Origin: Oscillospiraceae bacterium
Lineage (GTDB): Bacteria; Bacillota; Clostridia; Oscillospirales; Ruminococcaceae
DNA length: 5,825 nt
NCBI GenBank assembly: GCA_017848075.1
Contig: JAGALG010000126.1
Coordinates: forward strand, 1-5,825
Direction: 5' to 3'
The notes beneath the pieces are model-generated. The model was not told where the DNA came from, searched no databases, and was given only the letters and a program-made list of their open reading frames with translations. The translations under genes were made by a program, and so were the position numbers. Within the stretch, counting starts at the first letter, position 1, and each line of letters opens with the position of its first letter. Below, piece after piece: positions 1 to 4,299 of this stretch.

Positions 1-1
1 C

Positions 2-505
2 TGGTTCGGTGCCAGTGCCTTTTACTATATGGTATTGGGAGCAGAACATTTTCTGCTTCTGCGTCACAGCCGCAAAAAGAAAGATCAGTCATCCGCCTGG
101 AAAAGCTACCGTTTCTGCGGCTATAGTCTGCTTCTTTTGACCGTCGCCATCCTCTCCATCCATTTCCACAACATTGTTCGAGGGGACAGCGTCCACTATC
201 CAGGCCATCTGATTTATGCGGCGGCGGCTTATACTTTCTATAGTTTGGTCACTGCTATCATCAAGCTGGCCCGCTATCGCAACAGTCCCAACCCAGTCCA
301 TGCTGCCGGGAAGCTGTTGAAGCTGGCTTCCGCTCTGGTGGCCTTATTCTCCCTGCAGATCGCCATGATCGAAACCTTCGGCGATGGCGCCCCATGGCAG
401 CAAATCATGAATATGATGACCAGTACTACGGTCTGTCTCCTGATCATCGGCATGTCTATCCACATGATCCGAAAGGGTTCCAAACAGCTGAACAGTACAA
501 ACTAA
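2..505 (+). CDS. Polytopic membrane protein of unknown function (5' end outside window)
   Basis: The reading frame is open from the first complete codon to a TAA stop, giving 167 visible residues. The first ATG (position 29) has no Shine-Dalgarno sequence and lies inside a hydrophobic stretch that begins upstream, so the true start is outside the window. About five membrane segments are visible: a partial one ending at HFLLLRH; CGYSLLLLTVAILSIHFHNIV; LIYAAAAYTFYSLVTAIIKLA; LLKLASALVALFSLQIAMI; and TSTTVCLLIIGMSIHMI. Basic loops (HSRKKK, RYRN) and a basic tail (IRKGSKQ) separate or follow them. From memory it resembles an uncharacterised membrane protein common in Clostridia, for which I know no function. 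No catalytic motif is visible. It converges with metK, 45 bp away, with a shared terminator between them. The coding call is firm; the function is unknown. Confidence 0.8.
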   Translation, partial: WFGASAFYYMVLGAEHFLLLRHSRKKKDQSSAWKSYRFCGYSLLLLTVAILSIHFHNIVRGDSVHYPGHLIYAAAAYTFYSLVTAIIKLARYRNSPNPVHAAGKLLKLASALVALFSLQIAMIETFGDGAPWQQIMNMMTSTTVCLLIIGMSIHMIRKGSKQLNSTN

Positions 506-538
506 AAAAGGCTCTCCGAAATGTTTCGGAGAGCCTTT
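504..538. terminator. Bidirectional intrinsic terminator between the membrane protein gene and metK
   Basis: A perfect inverted repeat (GGCTCTCCGAAA at 510-521 and its complement at 524-535) is flanked by A6 (504-509) on the left and TTT on the right. Read on the minus strand it is a classic terminator: a GC-rich stem followed by T6, starting 15 bp after the metK stop. On the plus strand it lies 4 bp after the membrane protein stop, but its T tract is only three bases, so it should be weaker in that direction. Confidence 0.85.
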
Positions 539-550
539 GCTCTGTCAGAA

Positions 551-1738
551 TTATGCCAGTTTTGCAACAGCAGCTTTCAGATCTTCCGCGCGGTCGGTTT
601 TCTCCCAGTTCACGCCCAGATCCTCACGACCCATATGGCCGTAAGCAGCCAGCTGACGATAGATTGGTTTTCTCAGGTCCAGAGTTTTGATAATTGCGGT
701 TGGACGCAGATCGAACACTTCGTATACTGCTTTCTCCAGCACTTCGTCAGCAACAACGCCGGTACCAAAGGTGTTCACATTGATGGAAACAGGCTGTGCC
801 ACACCGATTGCGTAAGCCAGCTGAACCTCGCAGCGTTTTGCCAGTTTTGCGGCAACCAGGTTTTTCGCAACATAGCGAGCAGCATAAGCAGCGGAACGGT
901 CTACCTTTGTTGGGTCTTTACCGGAGAAAGCACCGCCGCCATGACGGCCCCAGCCGCCGTAGGTGTCAACAATGATCTTGCGGCCGGTCAGACCGGAGTC
1001 ACCCTGTGGGCCACCGATTACAAAGCGGCCGGTTGGGTTGATAAAGATCTTGGTATTTTCATCCATCAGCTCAGCAGGAACCACTGCTTTGATTACATGG
1101 TTCATAATATCTTTGCGGATCTGTTCCAGGCTTACTTCCGGAGAGTGCTGGTTGGACACAACGATGGTATCCACACGAACCGGAACATCGTTTTCGTATT
1201 CGATGGTAACCTGAGTTTTGCCGTCCGGACGGAGATAGCCCAGAGTGCCGTCTTTGCGAACAGCAGACAGGCGTTTTGCCAGTTTATGAGCCAGAGAGAT
1301 TGGCATTGGCATCAGCTCTGGGGTATCGTCGGAAGCAAAGCCAAACATCATACCCTGGTCGCCGGCACCGTTGTTTTCTTCTGCAGCATTGTCCTCACGG
1401 GTTTCCAGTGCGCTGTCAACGCCCATAGCAATGTCTTCAGACTGCTCGTCAATGGTGGACAGAACTGCACAGGTATCGCAGTCAAAACCGTATTTTGCAC
1501 GGTCGTAACCGATCTCGCGGATCACTTCACGAGCCAGTTTTGGGAAGTCTACATAGCAGCTGGTGCTGATCTCGCCCATGATCATAACCATACCGGTGGT
1601 TACGCAGGTCTCACAAGCAACACGACCCATTGGGTCTTTTTCCAGGATAGCATCCAGAACAGCGTCAGAGATCTGGTCACAGATCTTATCTGGATGGCCT
1701 TCGGTAACAGATTCAGAAGTAAAGAGGAATTTGGACAT
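551..1738 (-). CDS. metK: S-adenosylmethionine synthetase (methionine adenosyltransferase)
   Basis: This cytoplasmic enzyme makes S-adenosylmethionine, phosphate and diphosphate from methionine, ATP and water (EC 2.5.1.6). The protein has 395 residues, normal for bacterial MetK. Family signatures are intact: the N-terminal ESVTEGHPDK segment (residues 9-18, with the ATP-phosphate-contacting His15 and Asp17), the GAGDQG loop (124-129), and the glycine-rich GGGAFSGKD motif (267-275) followed by PTKVDRSAAY. The start is set at the ATG at 1738 because AAAGGA lies 9 bases upstream and the protein then begins MSKFLFTSESVTEGHPD, as is usual in the family. The frame could be extended by seven codons (MMKGKQT) to 1759, but there is no suitably spaced ribosome binding site there. 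The gene stands alone: a SAM-I riboswitch with its own promoter precedes it and a terminator follows. No defect is seen. Confidence 0.98.
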   Translation of the reverse strand: MSKFLFTSESVTEGHPDKICDQISDAVLDAILEKDPMGRVACETCVTTGMVMIMGEISTSCYVDFPKLAREVIREIGYDRAKYGFDCDTCAVLSTIDEQSEDIAMGVDSALETREDNAAEENNGAGDQGMMFGFASDDTPELMPMPISLAHKLAKRLSAVRKDGTLGYLRPDGKTQVTIEYENDVPVRVDTIVVSNQHSPEVSLEQIRKDIMNHVIKAVVPAELMDENTKIFINPTGRFVIGGPQGDSGLTGRKIIVDTYGGWGRHGGGAFSGKDPTKVDRSAAYAARYVAKNLVAAKLAKRCEVQLAYAIGVAQPVSINVNTFGTGVVADEVLEKAVYEVFDLRPTAIIKTLDLRKPIYRQLAAYGHMGREDLGVNWEKTDRAEDLKAAVAKLA

Positions 1739-1797
1739 AGTTTGTTTTCCTTTCATCATATAAATTTACGCATTGAACTCCTTCGAGAATGAACAAG

Positions 1798-1827
1798 AAA
1801 AAAGACCCGGTCTCAAGAGACCGGGTC
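1798..1827 (-). terminator. Riboswitch-controlled intrinsic terminator in the metK leader
   Basis: On the minus strand a perfect 11-bp inverted repeat (GACCCGGTCTC at 1817-1827, its complement at 1804-1814) is followed directly by T6 (1798-1803). It begins about 10 bases after the last base of the SAM-I aptamer and about 60 bases before the metK start, which is the usual place for an S-box expression platform. A competing antiterminator can be drawn between CGAGAGAT (1841-1848) at the 3' side of the aptamer and GTCTCTTG (1814-1821) in the terminator: 8 pairs including two G-U. High SAM would stabilise the aptamer, free the terminator and stop transcription before metK. Confidence 0.93.
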
Positions 1828-1837
1828 ATATAGGATC

Positions 1838-1930
1838 CTCATCTCTCGGTTACACCGCAGGATTTGGCACCTTACCTTTCAGCAGGTTGCCGGACTTCAC
1901 AGGGCCTGTCCCTCCGTCACTCTTGATAAG
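1838..1930 (-). promoter_or_regulatory. SAM-I (S-box) riboswitch aptamer upstream of metK
   Basis: Read on the minus strand, the conserved S-box blocks appear in order: CTTATCAAGAG, a GA followed by GGAGGGAC, GGCCCTGTGAAG, the near-invariant CCGGCAACC, AAGGTGCCAAATCCTGC, and closing AGATGAG. The P1 stem forms between CTTATC (1925-1930) and GATGAG (1838-1843), and a short P4 between CGG and CCG around a TGTAA loop. This RNA class binds S-adenosylmethionine and represses downstream methionine and SAM genes by premature termination. Here it controls metK, a standard S-box target in Bacillota, through the terminator just downstream. Identification rests on the consensus match as I read it; a covariance-model search with the Rfam SAM family would confirm it. 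Confidence 0.96.
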
Positions 1931-1955
1931 CTGGTATTCAATTCGTGCAATCAAT

Positions 1956-1984
1956 ATCTTACTGGCTTCTGCTGAAAATGTCAA
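1956..1984 (-). promoter_or_regulatory. metK / SAM riboswitch promoter (housekeeping sigma factor type)
   Basis: On the minus strand a perfect -35 box TTGACA (1979-1984) is followed after exactly 17 bp by TAAGAT (1956-1961), a 4 of 6 match to TATAAT. The predicted start of transcription is near 1949. That leaves about 19 nt before P1 of the riboswitch and a leader of roughly 210 nt before metK. The sequence fit and position are both good; the exact start site is inferred. Confidence 0.82.
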
Positions 1985-2032
1985 TATATTTGTCCCATTT
2001 TCTACAATTTGTCCAAGTTTAAGGCAAACAAA

Positions 2033-2063
2033 AAGCTCTGCGTTGGCAGAGCTTCTTATTTTT
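2033..2063. terminator. Intrinsic terminator in the spacer upstream of the metK promoter
   Basis: AAGCTCTGC (2033-2041) pairs perfectly with GCAGAGCTT (2046-2054) around a four-base GTTG loop. On the minus strand the stem runs into TTTTTGTTT; on the plus strand it runs into CTTATTTTT. Either direction could work. The genes on both sides run on the minus strand, so the likely role is to stop transcription arriving from the BofC-like gene or from the spacer, insulating the metK riboswitch promoter about 50 bp further on. Confidence 0.75.
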
Positions 2064-2311
2064 GTTTTGATTTTATTATTTTTATCAGGAGGGGCGATCA
2101 GTTGCCAACGGGGCTTCTGATCTTTGGGATACGGACCGATATGTTTGGAAAACCTCTTTGATCTTCTCTGATGAATCGTGTGGAGTTCGTTTCATCCAGA
2201 TTCTTTTGTATCCCTTTCTTTGACTTTATTATATCGCATCTTTTTATGGAAATCAGCCTTTTTTGATTTCATCCCAATTACAAAATTGTTACTTGTGACG
2301 AGGAAAAAGTT
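2055..2311 (-). other. Spacer with two short overlapping reading frames, coding status doubtful
   Basis: No convincing gene lies in this 257-bp stretch. On the minus strand two small frames are arranged as if coupled: 2192-2272 encodes 26 residues (MKSKKADFHKKMRY..., very basic), and its TGA overlaps the ATG of 2085-2195, which encodes 36 residues (MKRTPHDSSEKIKEVFQTYR...). The second ends about 30 bp before the terminator at 2033-2054. A TATAAT hexamer (2228-2233) could drive a short transcript from about 2222 to 2033, but its -35 match is poor. Neither frame has a well-spaced ribosome binding site; the nearest purine run (AAAGGGA) is 15 bases from the second ATG. A 7-bp inverted repeat (GAAATCA at 2249-2255, TGATTTC at 2264-2270) covers the first start codon. 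It could be a small mRNA or RNA, a decayed gene, or plain spacer. Confidence 0.25.
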
Positions 2312-2647
2312 TCAACTGCTGTAATCTTCGATTCTTGCCAGTAATTCTTCGTAATCTTTTACCGCTACACCCTGTTTTAACTGCTTCCGATCATATTCGG
2401 GCAGCGTGCTGACATATACCTCAAAAACGGTCTGCGGCTGTGTCTCGCCATAGAAAAAGACCGCCAGCTTTCCTTCGTGTTCCTTCAGCTGATAATCGTA
2501 ATCTTCCAGCTGCCGGGGCTGGTTTTCCGCATTTTGGGATACATTGCTCTCTGACTGAGTCCAGCCAGCCGGCACCGTCAGGAAAAAGGTCACAACAATG
2601 ACCACCGCCGCAATGGCAAAGCAGGTCATCAGAAAATCTCCCCGCAT
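2312..2647 (-). CDS. Small single-pass membrane protein with a BofC C-terminal-like domain
   Basis: The protein has 111 residues from the chosen ATG at 2647, which has AAGGGG eight bases upstream. The frame stays open to an ATG at 2713, but neither upstream ATG has a ribosome binding site. Visible layout: a short N-terminus (MRGDFLM), one hydrophobic helix (about residues 8-26), a polar Gln/Asn/Glu-rich linker (30-48), and a compact domain (50-109) reading YQLKEHEGKLAVFF, VFEVYVSTLPEYDRKQL, then GVAVKDYEELLARIEDY. The pattern of a beta strand, LPxYDRxxLxxG and an acidic C-terminal helix matches the C-terminal domain of BofC, a secreted regulator in Bacillus sporulation. Here the domain appears membrane-tethered and without the N-terminal BofC domain. 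Many clostridial proteins share this form and their role is not established; a sporulation link is inference. The gene follows the lyase gene beyond a terminator. Confidence 0.85.
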   Translation of the reverse strand: MRGDFLMTCFAIAAVVIVVTFFLTVPAGWTQSESNVSQNAENQPRQLEDYDYQLKEHEGKLAVFFYGETQPQTVFEVYVSTLPEYDRKQLKQGVAVKDYEELLARIEDYSS

Positions 2648-2715
2648 AGGATACACCCCTTCTTTCAACGCTGGTTTTCTTTTATTTTGCGTCATATTCT
2701 TGCATTTATGCAAAG

Positions 2716-2743
2716 AAAAAGTGACTGCCCCAAGACAGTCACT
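2716..2743 (-). terminator. Intrinsic terminator of the methionine gamma-lyase gene
   Basis: On the minus strand AGTGACTG (2736-2743) pairs perfectly with CAGTCACT (2720-2727) across an eight-base loop, followed by a run of T interrupted by one C (TTTTCTTTG). It starts about 14 bp after the lyase stop codon. The small BofC-like gene, 69 bp further on, therefore depends on readthrough or on a promoter of its own in the AT-rich gap; I see only a weak candidate there (TTGCAT, 18 bp, CAAAAT). Confidence 0.85.
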
Positions 2744-2756
2744 CTTCTGATACAGT

Positions 2757-3953
2757 TTATGCCAGAGTATCCAAAACGGCTTTCAAATCGTCAATAATAT
2801 CCTGCGGATCTTCCAGACCAACACTGATCCGTACCAGACCTTCCGGAATACCGGCATTAGCCAAAGCTTCTTTGCTGTAGGTGGAATGGGTCATGGTAGC
2901 AGGATGTTCTACCAGAGTCTCTGCGTCACCAAGGGAAACAGCAATGGTACAAAGCTGCAGCTTATTGATGCAGGCTGCTGTTGTCTGGCGATCTGCCTTC
3001 AGCTCCATGGAAATCATGCCGCCCGGCAAAGCCATTTGCTTCTTGGCCACTTCGTAACCGGCAAAGCTGGGCAGACCAGGATAGTTTACTTTTGCAACGG
3101 CCGGATGTCCCTCCAGGAACTGGGCTACCTTCTGTGCATTAGCACAGTGGCGCTCCATACGGATATCCAGAGTTTTCAGGCCGCGGGCGATCAGGAAAGC
3201 ATCAAACGGACTGAGTGTTGCACCGGTCATATCCTTCAGACCGAACATTTTACATTTATTGATATACTCCTGTTTGCCAACAATAAAGCCGGCGATTACA
3301 TCACCATGACCATTGATGTACTTGGTTGCGCTGTGTACTACTACATCTGCACCTAGCTCCAATGGACGCTGGAGATATGGTGTAGCAAAGGTGTTATCCA
3401 CCATAACCTTGATTTCCGGATTGTAGTCATGGACGATCTGTGCAATGGCTGCAATATCCAGAATTTTCAAAGTCGGATTGCAAGGTGTCTCGAAATAAAC
3501 TACTTTTGTTTTTTCGCTCAGCGCCTGCTTCAGTTCTTCCAGATCTGTCATATCGATCAGTTTGACGCTCACACCAAACTGAGACAGACCATGGCTCATC
3601 AGTGCGTAAGTACAGCCATACAGAGTTTTATCCGCAATGATCTCATCACCGGCTGTTACCGCAGACCACAGTGCAGAGGAAATCGCGCCCATACCGGAGG
3701 CTGCAGCGGCGGCTGCTTCTCCATTTTCCAAAGAAGCCATTTTTTCTTCTACTGCTGTAATGGTTGGATTGCCCAAACGGGTATAAATGTAGCCATTTTC
3801 CTGTCCGGCAAAACGAGCACCGCCCTGCTCCACCGTAGCAAACTCAAAAGTTGAGCTCTGATAAATCGGTGTACAAAGGGCTCCGGCAGAGTTCTCCTGC
3901 TTACCGGCATGAATCTGACGAGTTGCAAAACCCAGTTTCTTATCCTTGTTCAT
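2757..3953 (-). CDS. megL: Methionine gamma-lyase, PLP-dependent (Cys/Met metabolism family)
   Basis: The 398-residue protein, normal length for the family, should degrade methionine to methanethiol, ammonia and 2-oxobutyrate (EC 4.4.1.11) in the cytoplasm as a PLP-bound tetramer. It aligns by eye almost without gaps to Pseudomonas putida methionine gamma-lyase. Visible residues: Tyr57 and Arg59 (phosphate binding from the neighbouring subunit), SGMGA (86-90), Tyr112 and the diagnostic Cys114 in TLYGCT (P. putida Tyr114/Cys116), Asp186 (pyridine nitrogen), Ser208 and PLP-binding Lys211 in HSATK, Lys240-Asp241 in GLKDMTGA, and substrate-carboxylate Arg375. The cysteine together with Lys240/Asp241 favours lyase over cystathionine gamma-synthase or O-acetylhomoserine sulfhydrylase, which usually lack this cysteine. 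Activity on homocysteine or cysteine is possible. The start at 3953 has AAAGGA nine bases upstream. The gene is monocistronic up to the terminator at 2716-2743. Confidence 0.94.
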   Translation of the reverse strand: MNKDKKLGFATRQIHAGKQENSAGALCTPIYQSSTFEFATVEQGGARFAGQENGYIYTRLGNPTITAVEEKMASLENGEAAAAAASGMGAISSALWSAVTAGDEIIADKTLYGCTYALMSHGLSQFGVSVKLIDMTDLEELKQALSEKTKVVYFETPCNPTLKILDIAAIAQIVHDYNPEIKVMVDNTFATPYLQRPLELGADVVVHSATKYINGHGDVIAGFIVGKQEYINKCKMFGLKDMTGATLSPFDAFLIARGLKTLDIRMERHCANAQKVAQFLEGHPAVAKVNYPGLPSFAGYEVAKKQMALPGGMISMELKADRQTTAACINKLQLCTIAVSLGDAETLVEHPATMTHSTYSKEALANAGIPEGLVRISVGLEDPQDIIDDLKAVLDTLA

Positions 3954-3984
3954 GTTTCTGCATCCTTTCTTCCATCCATTTTCT

Positions 3985-4027
3985 GCCGCAGTTCTCCCCA
4001 GAATGCGGCGCCAACGGGTCGAAACCC
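3985..4027 (-). promoter_or_regulatory. Structured 5' leader of the methionine gamma-lyase mRNA (two hairpins)
   Basis: The predicted transcript starts almost on a GGGT-TTCG-ACCC stem-loop (4016-4027), which in RNA has a stable UUCG tetraloop. A longer hairpin follows at 3985-4009: GCCGCA/TGCGGC outer stem, TTCT/AGAA inner stem with one bulged base, and a GGGG loop. About 20 bases separate it from the AAAGGA ribosome binding site. Neither hairpin has a T tract, so they are not terminators. No known riboswitch consensus was recognised; they may simply stabilise the mRNA 5' end. Confidence 0.45.
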
Positions 4028-4033
4028 ATCTTC

Positions 4034-4039
4034 ATTATA
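4034..4039 (-). promoter_or_regulatory. -10 box of the methionine gamma-lyase promoter
   Basis: A perfect TATAAT lies on the minus strand, with the predicted transcription start near 4027 and a leader of about 73 nt. The -35 region at 16-18 bp spacing is only a T run, and no extended -10 TG is present, so the promoter may need an activator. A TTGACG lies further upstream on the same strand but too far away to serve this box. Confidence 0.6.
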
Positions 4040-4157
4040 ACACGCTTGTTCACGAAAAAAAGATTGCATTCGTCCAAATTTTCCGTCAATTTTTCATAGC
4101 ACTTGCCAAATACTTTCATACCTTTTTCAATTCCTTTAAAATTTCTTCACAAGATTG

Positions 4158-4166
4158 TGGTATAAT
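4158..4166 (+). promoter_or_regulatory. Upstream extended -10 promoter for the penicillin-binding protein gene
   Basis: TGG-TATAAT is a perfect extended -10 element on the plus strand. No -35 match is found at 16-19 bp, which extended -10 promoters tolerate. Transcription from here would begin near 4173, about 127 nt before the start codon, inside the inverted repeat at 4165-4202. Confidence 0.5.
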
Positions 4167-4202
4167 CAGAAAAAATCGGCTCAATACAAAGTTTTTTCTG
4201 AT
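4165..4202. repeat. Inverted repeat between the two plus-strand promoters
   Basis: ATCAGAAAAAA (4165-4175) and TTTTTTCTGAT (4192-4202) are perfect 11-bp inverted arms separated by 16 bases. The left arm overlaps the last two bases of the upstream TATAAT box. The spacer contains GGCTCAA (4178-4184), which is repeated inverted as TTGAGCC (4215-4221) inside the downstream promoter. The arms are A/T-rich and no GC-rich stem precedes the T run, so this is a poor intrinsic terminator; an operator site or a leader RNA fold is possible. Confidence 0.5.
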
Positions 4203-4209
4203 TCTAATA

Positions 4210-4237
4210 TTCACTTGAGCCAGATTTGTGGTATAAT
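4210..4237 (+). promoter_or_regulatory. Proximal promoter of the penicillin-binding protein gene
   Basis: TTCACT (4210-4215, 4 of 6 to TTGACA) is followed after 16 bp by TATAAT (4232-4237), with an extended -10 TGG at 4229-4231. The expected transcription start is near 4244, giving a leader of about 56 nt. It is the best plus-strand promoter in the region. Confidence 0.7.
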
Positions 4238-4299
4238 GAAATGTACTTGCAATGTATTTTACAAATTAGAATAAGTAGGAATTAAAGGAGGATGATTGG

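Noticed and set aside
1739..1759. metK starting seven codons earlier (MMKGKQT extension)
   Set aside because: The nearest upstream Shine-Dalgarno is 18 bases from that ATG, whereas the internal ATG at 1738 has a well-spaced AAAGGA and gives the usual family N-terminus.
521..1792. Plus-strand reading frame of 423 codons opposite metK
   Set aside because: It is the antisense shadow of a gene with all MetK motifs, begins inside a terminator hairpin, has no ribosome binding site, and its translation is rich in Cys, His, Phe and Trp with no recognisable domain.
1773..2120. Plus-strand frame of 115 codons across the metK leader
   Set aside because: It runs through the riboswitch, its terminator and the metK promoter on the opposite strand, so the sequence is explained by those elements.
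2886..3854. Plus-strand frames at 2886-3356 and 3429-3854 opposite the methionine gamma-lyase gene
   Set aside because: They are shadows of a fully conserved PLP enzyme, have no ribosome binding sites, and their translations are not protein-like.
3954..4030. A second SAM or other known riboswitch upstream of the methionine gamma-lyase gene
   Set aside because: None of the S-box blocks is present, the leader is only about 73 nt, and there is no terminator tract.
3946..4218. Plus-strand frames in the divergent promoter region (3851-4099 and 3946-4218)
   Set aside because: They start in or opposite the lyase gene, cross its leader and both promoter regions, and lack ribosome binding sites.
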